Shown: positions 8,863 through 17,612, counted from the stretch's first letter. The stretch is 37,217 nucleotides of DNA from Promethearchaeota archaeon (GCA_019057775.1 JAHLWT010000146.1:1-37217); one strand, 5' to 3'. Numbers and translations: made by a program. Notes: a model not told the origin generated them from the sequence alone.

Positions 8863-11013
8863 TTATCTTTCTATCGTTATTTTAATATCAACAGCACTAT
8901 AACTCTTAATAAATGCTAATAAGGGATTTATATCTAATTCTACAATTTCAGGGAATTCATTAACAAGCTGTGAAAGTCGTAAAAGAACATCAATTACTGC
9001 TTGTATATCAGAGACTGATTCTCCCCTTACCCCCTGAAGGAGATAGTTAATTTTGGTACTTTCAATTAACTCTTTCGCGTCAATTCTGGTAAATTTATAA
9101 GCTAAGGCAAACGCTACATCTTGAATGAAATTAGCGTAAATTCCTCCTGTACCAAACATTATAAGAGGACCGAATTGAGGATCTTTTGACATACCGATTA
9201 TGATTTCATTTACCTTTGGCTCAGATTTAAAATCTATCATTTCCTGTACTTCTACCCCGTAAATTTTAGAGTTTTGAGGCCCATATCTTTTCGCATTATC
9301 TACAATTTGTATATAGGCTTCCCAAGCATCTTGTTCAGAGTTAATATTTAATAATATGCCTCCCACATCAGTTTTATGTATTATATGTGGACTTACTATC
9401 TTCATTACAGATTTTCCCGTCTCACTTTGTAGTTTTCGTGCTTGTCTAGGGGTACGTGCTAATCGTGATTTAGGGGCTTGTATGCCATAGCAGTCAAAAA
9501 TTTCACTGGTCTCATAACTTAATAATACAGTTCTGCCATCCTTTCGGACGTTCTTGAAAATTTCTTTGACTCGTTCTTTGTTCACTTCAAATGAAGGTAT
9601 TTCTAACTCTTTTAAAGGTGTTTTCTTAAGGTTAACACTCCGTTTTACCAACGTTTTTAAAGAATGAGCAGCACGATCAGGAAAATGATAACATGGAATA
9701 TGATTCTTTTTTAAGAATTCTCTACCTTCTGAGATGTTTTTTCCTCCTATAAACGAACATACAATAGGTTTTTCATCTAAGTATGTTTTTGAAATATCAA
9801 AAATAAGTTTCGCAACTTCAGTTGGTTTTGTTTGAGCTTGTGGGGTGACGATTATCAAGGCCCCTTCTGTTGTAATATCATTACTTATTGAGTCTTCATT
9901 CAAACCAAAAACAGATTTAATTGTAAATTCATACCTATCTGGGGCAGCATCTCCAACAATATCTATTGGGTTAAATATTGCTGCTTCTAATGGCAATTTT
10001 GCTCTTAATGCATGAAGAATCGATTCTGAAAATCCAGCAAATTTTAAATCCTCACGTTCAAATGCATCTGTGGCAACTATTCCTGGACCTCCTGCATTTG
10101 TAATAATTGCAAAAGAATTTTCTTTCGGAACTGGTTGATAAAGAAAAACTTCACCATAATCAAACAAATCTTCTATAGTTTTAGCTCTAATCACTCCACA
10201 CTTATTAAAAGCTAAATCATAAGCTATATCTGCTCCTGCTAACGCTCCTGTATGACTCGAAGCTGCTCTAGCACCCGCTTCACTCACACCAGATTTTAAT
10301 ATTACAATAGGTTTTTTGCGGGTTGCAATTGGAAGAATTTCTAGAAATTCTGGTCCATTATTAATATTTTCCAAATAACATAGGATTACTTCTGTGTCAT
10401 CATCATCTGCCAAATATCTAATAAAATCAACTGCTCCTAAATCAGCTTTGTTTCCTAGGCTTATATTACAGGAGAAACCAAAGGCTTGCGTCATGCTATA
10501 ATCCATCATCGCCGTTAACATAGCTCCACTCTGTGATATCATAGCAATGCCTCCTTTTTTAGGTGTATCTACAGCGAATGAGCCATTATAATTTAGACCA
10601 ATGAAGCCTAAACAATTTGGCCCTAAAATTCTCATGTTATATTTTTTACTGATTTCAACAAGTTCTTCTTCTCTTTTTATTCCTTCTCCACCAATTTCTT
10701 TAAACCCTGCGGATATGACTATTAAACCTTTAACACCTTTTTTACCGCATTCTTCTGCAGCTCCATTAACAAATTTACCTGGAATAACGAAAATAGCAAT
10801 GTCGATATCTTCTTCTACATCTAATACACTACCATAACATTGAAGTTCACAAACTACATCTGCTCTTGGATTTATTGGAAAAACTCTTCCTTTAAATCCT
10901 GAATTTATTATATTATTTAGTACGGTATGACCTACTTTTCCCTCTGTTGTACTAGCTCCAATAACTGCTATGCTTTCCGGTTTGAAGAAAAATGAGATAT
11001 CGGTATCAACCAT
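8863..11013 (-). CDS. acd: Acetate/acyl-CoA ligase (ADP-forming), fused alpha-beta subunits
   Basis: 716 residues with the order of the fused ADP-forming acetyl-CoA synthetases. First a CoA-binding Rossmann domain (SIAVIGASTTEGKVGHTVLNN, VFPINPRAD). Then two succinyl-CoA-ligase-like domains, with SSHTGALAGAD holding the phosphorylated histidine. Last an ATP-grasp domain (VMKIVSPHIIHKTDVGGI, VQEMI, EIIIGMSKDPQFGPLIMFGTGG, ELDINPLLAF). It converts acyl-CoA, ADP and phosphate to acid, CoA and ATP, the usual archaeal route for substrate-level ATP from acetyl-CoA or amino-acid-derived acyl-CoAs. Substrate range is not visible. It is co-oriented with the BioD/DRTGG gene downstream and divergent from cyclophilin. 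Confidence 0.93.
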   Translation of the reverse strand: MVDTDISFFFKPESIAVIGASTTEGKVGHTVLNNIINSGFKGRVFPINPRADVVCELQCYGSVLDVEEDIDIAIFVIPGKFVNGAAEECGKKGVKGLIVISAGFKEIGGEGIKREEELVEISKKYNMRILGPNCLGFIGLNYNGSFAVDTPKKGGIAMISQSGAMLTAMMDYSMTQAFGFSCNISLGNKADLGAVDFIRYLADDDDTEVILCYLENINNGPEFLEILPIATRKKPIVILKSGVSEAGARAASSHTGALAGADIAYDLAFNKCGVIRAKTIEDLFDYGEVFLYQPVPKENSFAIITNAGGPGIVATDAFEREDLKFAGFSESILHALRAKLPLEAAIFNPIDIVGDAAPDRYEFTIKSVFGLNEDSISNDITTEGALIIVTPQAQTKPTEVAKLIFDISKTYLDEKPIVCSFIGGKNISEGREFLKKNHIPCYHFPDRAAHSLKTLVKRSVNLKKTPLKELEIPSFEVNKERVKEIFKNVRKDGRTVLLSYETSEIFDCYGIQAPKSRLARTPRQARKLQSETGKSVMKIVSPHIIHKTDVGGILLNINSEQDAWEAYIQIVDNAKRYGPQNSKIYGVEVQEMIDFKSEPKVNEIIIGMSKDPQFGPLIMFGTGGIYANFIQDVAFALAYKFTRIDAKELIESTKINYLLQGVRGESVSDIQAVIDVLLRLSQLVNEFPEIVELDINPLLAFIKSYSAVDIKITIER

Positions 11014-11177
11014 TTTTTAAATCAATGTCAAATAATTTTAACAACTTGTATAACATGTTATAATTGTAATTATTTTTAAATTTTTCATAGAAGAAAACCA
11101 TACTTCTATAAAAAAAAAAATTAACGAAAAAGATTAAAAAAAAAAAAGATATTAAATGCTCAATCTTATCATAATAC
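11014..11177. promoter_or_regulatory. Divergent promoter region between acd and cyclophilin
   Basis: A 164-base AT-rich gap between two divergent genes. It holds two long A-runs (about 11110-11119 and 11137-11148) and AT-rich TATA candidates on both sides, for example ATATTAAAT near 11150 ahead of the cyclophilin ATG. No protein or RNA gene is visible. Confidence 0.4.
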
Positions 11178-11654
11178 ATGACTAAAGCAATTATTCAAAC
11201 CAATAAAGGCGAACTTAATCTTGAATTATTTGATAATGACGCACCGATGACTGTAGCTAGCTTTATATATTTAGCCAAGCAAGGTTTTTATGACAAGATT
11301 ATTTTTCATAGAGTAATTAATAATTTCATGATTCAAGTTGGGTGTCCTCACGGTCGTGGGACAGGAGGTCCAAGAGATAAGGGAATAAATTCCTTTCCCT
11401 ACCAAGGAAAACAAATTAGTTATCCTTTTGCTGATGAATTTCAAAGTGGTCGAAAATTTGATAAACCAGGAATTCTAGCAATGGCGAACGCTGGCTCTAA
11501 TACTAATGGTTCTCAGTTATTTATCACCCATGTACCTACTCCACACCTCAATGATAAACATACTATTTTTGGAGAAGTAATAGATAAATCGGATCAGGAT
11601 TTAGTCAATTCAATCGTGAAAGGGGATAAAATTATAGGAATACAAATTATCTAA
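11178..11654 (+). CDS. Cyclophilin-type peptidyl-prolyl isomerase
   Basis: 158 residues, typical for a single-domain prokaryotic cyclophilin in the cytoplasm (no signal peptide). It catalyses cis/trans isomerisation of X-Pro bonds. Key features: [18 protein letters not shown] with the catalytic Arg of [31 protein letters not shown] (usual SQFFI is SQLFI here), [11 protein letters not shown]. The gene stands alone between divergent and downstream neighbours. Confidence 0.95.
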   Translation: MTKAIIQTNKGELNLELFDNDAPMTVASFIYLAKQGFYDKIIFHRVINNFMIQVGCPHGRGTGGPRDKGINSFPYQGKQISYPFADEFQSGRKFDKPGILAMANAGSNTNGSQLFITHVPTPHLNDKHTIFGEVIDKSDQDLVNSIVKGDKIIGIQII

Positions 11655-11838
11655 ACTAAGTTATGAATTTTGAATTAAGAGGATCAATTCTTAATTGAAA
11701 TTTAATTTTTATTTTTTTTAAACTTTAAACACTATTTTTCGGATAATATGACTTATTAGATCTTTTAAATAATACAATAAATTACTAGCACTAAAAGTTT
11801 ATAGATATTAACTCTATTAATAAGTTAGAAGTGTAATT

Positions 11839-13038
11839 ATGAATAAAGATTTAAAGAATGAAATTAGCTTATTAGAGGAAGAAATTGCTGGTCTGAAATT
11901 TACAGTGAACGAACAAAAATTATTAATAGAAGATTTAAGAACTCAATTGAAGGAAGAGGCTGAGGACCAAGATGTTCTCCCTAGTGAAATTCAAATTCTG
12001 AAGGAAATGTTTATATCTCAAAGAAAAGATGTAATTCGACGAGATAACCAAATAGATAAATTGAATAATCAAATTGACGATTTAGAGGCATTTAAAAGCA
12101 ATATCGGAACAAAAAATGGAGAGGAAATAAACAATGAAGAACGTATTGCTGCCCAAAGATTAATAGTTCAATTAACTGATGAAAATGAGGAATATAAAGA
12201 GAAATTAAATATTCTACTTGAAAAACAGCCATCCATTGAAAGTATGGAAGGATGGGATTTCGATAGTGAAAATGAGGGAAATAAAGATTTTGTAAATTTA
12301 AAACAATTAAATTTTCAATTAATGGAAGAAAATGGCTTGTTACGTGTAGAAGTTGAATCTTTAAAAAAACAACCGAGAGTGGGAATTGAGGAAGAAAATT
12401 CAGGAGAATTAGAATTAGGTAATAATAAAATTGAGATATTAATGTCAAAATTACAAGATTATGAAGCCCAAGTAAAATATTTACAAGAAAAATTAGAAAA
12501 GAATGAATCAGGACAGCAATATGCTGAGGAAGATATAGATGATCTAACTCAATTGAAAGATGAATTATTAGAATATCAAAAACAAAGTCTAGTTCTCAAC
12601 GTTATGGCACCTGAATTTAATGATATCAAACCAGAGCTAGAAGAAAGTGGAAAAGATATTAAAGATCCTGAGGTTTATACTATCCCGCAAAAAATCCCTC
12701 TCTCCCTTTTTTATAGAATTTATAACCTATTAGATGAAGGCCAGAAGAAACTTGTAAGAAGTATTCTTTTAGAAGATTTGAATAGTGATTACAGAGAAGT
12801 TAAGAGGGATGCAATAAAAATATTAAGTCATCTCCCGGATATAGAAATCTATGAAGCTTTTACTGAAATGATTCATGATAAAGACTGGATAGTCAGATTA
12901 TATATAATTAAAGCTCTTAGTAAATTTGAAAATAAACATGAAGATTTAATAGATTTGATGAAAGAACTTTCTAAAGATGCAGATGTTGATGTTAGAGAAC
13001 TTGCTGTAAAAGTTCTTTATAATATTACTAATGGTTAA
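11839..13038 (+). CDS. Long coiled-coil protein with C-terminal HEAT-like repeats
   Basis: 399 residues. About residues 1-255 are rich in Glu, Lys, Leu, Asn and Gln with heptad spacing (EISLLEEEIAGLKFTV, IDKLNNQIDDLEAF, YLQEKLEKNES), predicting one or more long coiled coils. After a Pro-rich joint (IPQKIPLSLF) the last about 110 residues form three helical HEAT-like repeats (REVKRDAIKILSHL, WIVRLYIIKALSKF, VDVRELAVKVLYNI). A TATA-like TTTATAGATATT lies upstream near 11797-11808. The design suggests a scaffold or adaptor. No named family is recognised and the function is unknown. Confidence 0.75.
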   Translation: MNKDLKNEISLLEEEIAGLKFTVNEQKLLIEDLRTQLKEEAEDQDVLPSEIQILKEMFISQRKDVIRRDNQIDKLNNQIDDLEAFKSNIGTKNGEEINNEERIAAQRLIVQLTDENEEYKEKLNILLEKQPSIESMEGWDFDSENEGNKDFVNLKQLNFQLMEENGLLRVEVESLKKQPRVGIEEENSGELELGNNKIEILMSKLQDYEAQVKYLQEKLEKNESGQQYAEEDIDDLTQLKDELLEYQKQSLVLNVMAPEFNDIKPELEESGKDIKDPEVYTIPQKIPLSLFYRIYNLLDEGQKKLVRSILLEDLNSDYREVKRDAIKILSHLPDIEIYEAFTEMIHDKDWIVRLYIIKALSKFENKHEDLIDLMKELSKDADVDVRELAVKVLYNITNG

Positions 13039-13102
13039 AACTAATAATTTTCATTTATTATGATGGACGTTTCAAAAAAAATGCAAGAAATGTTAATTAA
13101 TT

Positions 13103-13834
13103 TTATCTATTTTTTGATTTATTTTGAACAGATTGCTTGAAATTATTTAAAGCAATACTTAATTTACTTAAAATCTTGAGATCTATTTTAAGAAAAACAT
13201 CGAGGGCTCTTTGTAAAGAGATATTATTCCCAACAGATATAAATAGGCTTTTAGTAGAGTTTTCCCTAGGGATGGCATATCCTATTAATGTATTATTATG
13301 ATACACACCAGAAAAACCAAACATATTTTTATAAGTGTCTATTCGCCCATAAAGTAATTTTTTAGTATACCCAATTACGGGAGTTTTCGTCTGTATACCT
13401 ACATCGCAAGCAGTTCCAAATAAATATGGATGAATTTGACCGCTTGCATTAATCAGATAACAATGTGGAGAAGTTTTTACTGCTTTTATTATACTCAAAT
13501 AAATCTCTGTTTGATTTAAGAATAAGATGGATGGAAAATATTGTGAAAATCTAGGTTTGAATGTTTTAAATAAAGAGTCAATTATTATGTGATTATCGAT
13601 ATCATAGAATAGTATCCCAACAAACGCGATTTCATTTAGAATTCTTAATTTAATAATTCCGATTAATCTAATTCTATCACTTATGTCTTTTATGTTTACT
13701 CTCTTAGCATTTCTCAACTGATATTTTCGAACTTCTTCCAAACTTGAAAAATGCGTCTTTCCAAGGAATGGTTTAACGCATTCTGGGCAAATATAAGAAT
13801 AATCAACTTCATGTTTTTTGCAAAACTTATTCAT
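13103..13834 (-). CDS. Endonuclease V homologue without catalytic acids, with N-terminal zinc motif
   Basis: The fold is that of endonuclease V (Nfi), which cuts next to deoxyinosine, or inosine in RNA. Matching pieces are QYFPSILFL, INASGQIHPYLFGTACDVGI, TPVIGYTKKLLYG and LFISVGNNISLQRAL. When aligned by eye with E. coli Nfi, the metal-binding acids are lost: D35 becomes Ile61, E89 becomes Gln108 and D110 becomes Asn129. The Tyr of the DNA wedge (Y99) and the Lys of the KK pair remain. The N-terminus adds C5, H8, C16 and C19, a likely zinc knuckle not part of classical Nfi. The frame is intact (243 residues), so this looks like a maintained pseudoenzyme, perhaps binding inosine-containing nucleic acid. 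The function is inference. Confidence 0.75.
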   Translation of the reverse strand: MNKFCKKHEVDYSYICPECVKPFLGKTHFSSLEEVRKYQLRNAKRVNIKDISDRIRLIGIIKLRILNEIAFVGILFYDIDNHIIIDSLFKTFKPRFSQYFPSILFLNQTEIYLSIIKAVKTSPHCYLINASGQIHPYLFGTACDVGIQTKTPVIGYTKKLLYGRIDTYKNMFGFSGVYHNNTLIGYAIPRENSTKSLFISVGNNISLQRALDVFLKIDLKILSKLSIALNNFKQSVQNKSKNR

Positions 13835-13953
13835 AGTAAATATACTATAAGTAAAAAGTAGATTTTCCTTTTAAAATTAATAAATTTACAATAATACTTT
13901 AGAAATGTTAAAGTAAATATTTAATTGATCTCGAAATTTCTTTTTTCTTGAAG

Positions 13954-14757
13954 ATGAAGATTGCTGTAAGTGGCAAAGGTGGTGTTGGAAAAACTTTTAT
14001 AGCGGGTACATTAGCGCGACTGTTTGCAAAAGATGGATTTAAAGTTTTAGCTATCGATAATGACTCTGCCATGAATCTAAGTTACACACTTGGGTTAGAT
14101 AAAAAAACAAAAGATAAAATTATTCCCATCTCAGAGATGAAAAAGTTAATTGAAGAAAGAACTACTGTTAAAGGGGCTGGGTCAGGAGTTTATAATATAA
14201 ATCCATTGGTTTCTGATATTCCAGATAGATTTAAGGTTCAAGGTCCAGATGGATTAGAGTTATTAGTTTTAGGTTCGATAGAAGAACCCGCATCTGGCTG
14301 TTTATGTCCCGAAAATGCGTTAATTCGAACATTATTATATAATTTATTTGTTAAAAGAGATGAGGTAATTATTGTTGATTTTGAAGCTGGTCTTGAACAT
14401 TTAGGAAGAGGTACAGCAAAAGGAATAGATGTGATGTTAGTCATTACCGAACCTTCCCAAAAATCATTAGATCTTTGCCGTAAAATTATAACCTTATCTA
14501 AAGAGCTAGGCGTTATCAATCTTTTTTTAATTGCAAATAAAATCATTGACGATTCACAACAAGACATCATCAATGAAAGAACTAAACATTGGGAAGTCCC
14601 ACTTTATCATTCTGTCCCATATGATCCCGAGATTGGAAAAGCAGATCTAATTGGTAATTCACCAATTGATTTCAACCCAACATCTCAAGGAGTTGAGGCA
14701 ATAAAAAGTCTTTATATCAAGCTAAAGAAGCTAAAAAGAGAAATTTTTGATTTATAA
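13954..14757 (+). CDS. cooC: CooC-type nickel-insertion ATPase
   Basis: MinD/ParA-family ATPase. The deviant Walker A is SGKGGVGKTFIAGTLARLF. Switch II is VDFEAGLEHLGRGTAKGID, the hallmark of CooC. The metal-binding CxC is in GCLCPENAL. CooC dimers deliver Ni to carbon monoxide dehydrogenase (CODH/ACS of the Wood-Ljungdahl pathway). I chose the ATG at 13954 (MKIAVSGKGG) over a TTG two codons earlier. It converges on hypC with a six-base overlap, so two nickel-enzyme maturation genes sit beside the hydrogenase operon. CODH itself is not in the window. Confidence 0.9.
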   Translation: MKIAVSGKGGVGKTFIAGTLARLFAKDGFKVLAIDNDSAMNLSYTLGLDKKTKDKIIPISEMKKLIEERTTVKGAGSGVYNINPLVSDIPDRFKVQGPDGLELLVLGSIEEPASGCLCPENALIRTLLYNLFVKRDEVIIVDFEAGLEHLGRGTAKGIDVMLVITEPSQKSLDLCRKIITLSKELGVINLFLIANKIIDDSQQDIINERTKHWEVPLYHSVPYDPEIGKADLIGNSPIDFNPTSQGVEAIKSLYIKLKKLKREIFDL

Positions 14758-14994
14758 CATATCCGTTAAATTTAAATCCTGGCTTTCAGAGATTTCTTTC
14801 CATAGTTCAATCGATTTAGACGCTTCTTCTTCGTTCATCATCTCAATCGCATATCCCGCATGAACAATGACATATTTACCCACTTCTGGATCTTGTATTA
14901 AGGCAACAATTACGTTTTGTTTTATGCCATCAAAATCAACCACGGCTTTGATTCCATCTAAGCTTATTATTTTTCCCGGTATTGCTAGACACAT
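14752..14994 (-). CDS. hypC: HypC/HupF hydrogenase maturation chaperone
   Basis: 80 residues with the defining MCLAIPGKI N-terminus, in which Cys2 binds the iron carrying CN and CO ligands, and the beta-barrel pattern AVVDFDGIKQNVIVALI, GKYVIVHAGYAIEMM. HypC, with HypD, delivers Fe(CN)2CO to the [NiFe] hydrogenase large subunit. The probable client is VhuA/VhuU, encoded about 2.6 kb away on the same strand. The other Hyp proteins are not in the window. Confidence 0.93.
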   Translation of the reverse strand: MCLAIPGKIISLDGIKAVVDFDGIKQNVIVALIQDPEVGKYVIVHAGYAIEMMNEEEASKSIELWKEISESQDLNLTDML

Positions 14995-15104
14995 AATAAA
15001 TTTTTAAACATATAGTATGTTGGGTTTTATAAATTCATAAAAATAAATAAAACTATTGATAATTATTAAAAAGAAGATTTAATAGTTTGAGAAAAATCTT
15101 AAGA

Positions 15105-15911
15105 TTAATTCTGGCTTTTTCCGGAATAGAAATCCATCAAGTTATCCAACCAATTAAAAATTTCTTCTTTAGATAAATTGTCAATATTGAATTTTAACCG
15201 TTCTAATTCTCTTAGTAGACTTTTCATCTCTAAAGGAATAGAAGTTTGACATAATTCAAATAGGAACTCGTTAGTTTTTGATATTAATGCTTTAATTTCT
15301 ATATCCATTGGTTTAAAAAGAGATTCGTTGTTAATTTCATCTCTACTTTTATCTAACTCCACTAGTAAATTTATTAAATCGAAAAGTCGACCAGTTTGAT
15401 TACCCTTGAAGGATCTCTCAACTTGGTAGTAATATCCCTTGTAGTCATCAATAGGAATTAATTCTGTATATTGGTTATCTATTCTAATCACTGATTTTAA
15501 ATTTTTAAATAGATTGGATGATTCCCATGCGTAAATTTCAAAACCTGATTCCATCTCATCGCTTTCAAACTGTATATTAAATTTGTGTTCATCTTTAAAA
15601 TAGCCAAATGGAATTAATACAAAATCTAATGAATTCATTGACTCTCTGTTTAGGTTCAAATCCAGATTATCTATTTTGTATATCTGATCAATAGAATGTT
15701 TATATAATCCAAAATTTAATTTTCTAGAATTTGCTTTGTACAAATAAAAAATTAAGCCTTCATATCCTTGTAAATTTAATTCTAATGAGAACTTTATTTC
15801 TTTCTGAGTAAACTGTGCATCTTTATATCTTATATTTAAAAACAAATGATTATAATTCTCAATATAATTAAAAAACCAAGGAGCTTCTCGTTTCAAATTA
15901 ATTAAAACCAT
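15105..15911 (-). CDS. Hypothetical protein (268 aa)
   Basis: I do not recognise a family. No signal peptide, membrane helix or cysteine motif is seen. The first about 170 residues look beta-rich with many aromatics (FFNYIENYNHLFLNIRY, GYEGLIFYLYK, YKGYYYQVERSF). The C-terminal about 90 residues are helical (RLFDLINLLVELDKSRDEI, LLRELERLKFNIDNL). It is located between hypC and the hydrogenase/Hdr operon on the same strand but separated by 183 bases and a likely terminator, so it may be an independent unit. Confidence 0.65.
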   Translation of the reverse strand: MVLINLKREAPWFFNYIENYNHLFLNIRYKDAQFTQKEIKFSLELNLQGYEGLIFYLYKANSRKLNFGLYKHSIDQIYKIDNLDLNLNRESMNSLDFVLIPFGYFKDEHKFNIQFESDEMESGFEIYAWESSNLFKNLKSVIRIDNQYTELIPIDDYKGYYYQVERSFKGNQTGRLFDLINLLVELDKSRDEINNESLFKPMDIEIKALISKTNEFLFELCQTSIPLEMKSLLRELERLKFNIDNLSKEEIFNWLDNLMDFYSGKSQN

Positions 15912-16058
15912 CTTCCTCTTCTTTAGATTCTATATTCCAATATTTCCCTTTGATAAATACATACCTAATAGAATTATTGACAAAAATTTAATCAAAAATT
16001 CCAAGGTATAAAATAATTATTTATTATTTAAATTTTACAATCTCGTTAACATAAATAA

Positions 16059-16080
16059 AATAAAAAAAAAAATTTTTTTA
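16059..16080 (-). terminator. T-run terminator after the vhu-hdr operon
   Basis: On the minus strand, 15-30 bases beyond the hdrB-like stop codon, there is a run of 11 T (plus-strand A-run 16062-16072) preceded by an A-run. Oligo-T tracts of this kind end archaeal transcription, and this one is correctly placed for the end of the five-gene unit. Confidence 0.5.
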
Positions 16081-16094
16081 TACTGAGTCTTTTT

Positions 16095-16973
16095 CTAAAT
16101 CCCAAGCTTTTCTAATATGCCAGTTAATCGGACTCTATGGAATTTTAAACCTAATTCATCAGGACTAAATCCCATTGCCAACGCATACAATTCTGTGAGA
16201 TACATAATTGGAATATTATATTCTGTTTCAAATCTTTTTCCTAAATCACGTTGTCTGGTATCAAATTGTTGAAAGCATGCTGGACAATTAACCGCGATAA
16301 TATCCGCGCCGGATTTCTTTATTAAGTCCATTTTTATCTTTAAGTTTTGAAGACCATGTTCTTCATACGCATTAGTAACCGCTGAACCACAACATAAAAC
16401 TTCTTCACCATAATCAACAACTGAAGCACCTGTAGCAGATACAAGCTCCTTTAATGTAGTAGGTCTCATTGGATCATCAGACTCCATCCACTCCGAAGGT
16501 CTCATATAATGACACCCAGGATGAACTGCAACCTTCAATCCACTAAGTTGCTTGGTAATAGCTCCTTTAATTTTATCAATTCCTACTTCCTTTTTTAAAA
16601 CATCAATGAAATGTTTCACGTCAACAGATCCTTTAAACTCTTTCCCAACTTTAGCTAGCTCTAAATTAACTTTTTCTTTCTTCAAACTATCATGCTGTAA
16701 TTGATGTTTTACTCCTCTTAGTGTATTAGTGCACCCATTACATAAAGAAACAATATCTTTTCCTTCTGCTTCTGCTAATGAAAGATTTCGAGCTCCCATT
16801 ACTAACCAAGCATCATTATCAAAACTTTTCATGCCAGTGGGATCTGGACAACAGGAAAATGGTGCTTGTGAAGTTTGGATTCCTAATTTATCAAAAACCT
16901 TTCTTGAGGAAGCTTCTATAAAAGGAATCCTATTTCCGATTGTACATCCTTCAAACATTTTATATTCTGTCAT
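16095..16973 (-). CDS. hdrB: Heterodisulfide reductase subunit B-like protein (two CCG domains)
   Basis: 292 residues, full length for HdrB. Both cysteine-rich CCG motifs are complete: C10, C41-C42, C78 and C81, then C154, C194-C195, C230 and C233. In HdrB these bind two non-cubane [4Fe-4S] clusters that reduce a disulfide. Without CoM/CoB chemistry in a likely non-methanogen, the physiological acceptor is uncertain. Its start lies two bases after the HdrC-like stop. It is the last gene of the vhuGAU-hdrCB unit, so electrons from H2 probably reach it through an HdrA encoded elsewhere. Confidence 0.9.
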   Translation of the reverse strand: MTEYKMFEGCTIGNRIPFIEASSRKVFDKLGIQTSQAPFSCCPDPTGMKSFDNDAWLVMGARNLSLAEAEGKDIVSLCNGCTNTLRGVKHQLQHDSLKKEKVNLELAKVGKEFKGSVDVKHFIDVLKKEVGIDKIKGAITKQLSGLKVAVHPGCHYMRPSEWMESDDPMRPTTLKELVSATGASVVDYGEEVLCCGSAVTNAYEEHGLQNLKIKMDLIKKSGADIIAVNCPACFQQFDTRQRDLGKRFETEYNIPIMYLTELYALAMGFSPDELGLKFHRVRLTGILEKLGI

Positions 16974-16975
16974 TT

Positions 16976-17491
16976 TTATCCCTCCGATTTGAGCTTTTTA
17001 TCAGCTCCTATATTTTTTAATAATGTTTGAACTTCACCAATATCTGGTGAAATCACAGCTGGTAGTCCTAATTGATCTCTTCTTCTCTCAATTGCAGGTT
17101 GTGGTGGAATTGCTTTAGCGTTGTCGAAAATTGCTTTAGCTTGTAAATATATAAAATCTGGACCTTTTCCTAAAGCTATGCTCTGATTCTTCAGAAATGT
17201 AAAGATTTCTGTAAGTTCAATATTCTGAGGACACACCTCATCACAAGTATCACAGACTGTACAACCCCAAATTCCTAATTCATCTCCTCCAAGGAGTAAA
17301 TCTTTATATCCTAAAAGAGCTGCTAAAATATTACTTCGGGGATTATATCCCTCTGTACCATAAAAATCAGTTGTTACAGCTGTTACAGGACAATTATCAG
17401 AACATCTACTACATTGATAACAGTATTTAATTACGTCAGACCCAATATGGTAATCCATAACTTGTTTTCTAAATTCGAAATTTGTTTCCAT
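16976..17491 (-). CDS. hdrC: Heterodisulfide reductase subunit C-like ferredoxin protein
   Basis: 171 residues with two classical [4Fe-4S] motifs: C24, C27, C30, C34 (CYQCSRCSDNCPV) and C77, C80, C83, C87 (CTVCDTCDEVCPQ). HdrC passes electrons between HdrA and HdrB. It lies between the SECIS-like element of vhuU and the HdrB-like gene and overlaps neither. The start ATG at 17491 is 107 bases below the vhuU stop. Confidence 0.9.
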   Translation of the reverse strand: METNFEFRKQVMDYHIGSDVIKYCYQCSRCSDNCPVTAVTTDFYGTEGYNPRSNILAALLGYKDLLLGGDELGIWGCTVCDTCDEVCPQNIELTEIFTFLKNQSIALGKGPDFIYLQAKAIFDNAKAIPPQPAIERRRDQLGLPAVISPDIGEVQTLLKNIGADKKLKSEG

Positions 17492-17540
17492 ATTTTTTCA
17501 CTACTTTTTTTTTGTTTCAATTCAAATTTATTTACGATTT

Positions 17541-17612
17541 GTTGGTTTTTACCCGCGCAAGGGCAGTCATATCCAAACAATCATTTTATTTGGATATTCA
17601 TCCTAAACCAAC
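17541..17612 (-). promoter_or_regulatory. Candidate SECIS element of vhuU (eukaryote-like core)
   Basis: Minus-strand RNA spanning the end of vhuU and its 3' region. The outer stem GTTGGTTT (17612-17605) pairs perfectly with AAACCAAC (17548-17541). Inside, AUGA (17601-17598), which includes the UGA stop codon, is followed by ATATCCAAA (17597-17589), an 11-base A-rich loop (17588-17578), the complement TTTGGATAT (17577-17569) and then GA (17568-17567). AUGA - helix - A-rich apical loop - helix - GA is the layout of the eukaryotic SECIS quartet, which has been reported for Lokiarchaeal SECIS elements. A further CCC/GGG hairpin lies on the 3' side. The pairing is read directly; the SECIS role is inference. 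Confidence 0.65.

Noticed and set aside
11110..11148. Long A-runs as a special element upstream of cyclophilin
   Set aside because: Homopolymer A/T runs are common throughout this AT-rich window; no symmetry or repeat beyond that was seen.
12092..12448. Minus-strand open frame inside the coiled-coil gene
   Set aside because: Phe/Leu/His-rich shadow that arises from Glu/Lys/Asn codons of the coiled coil on the plus strand.
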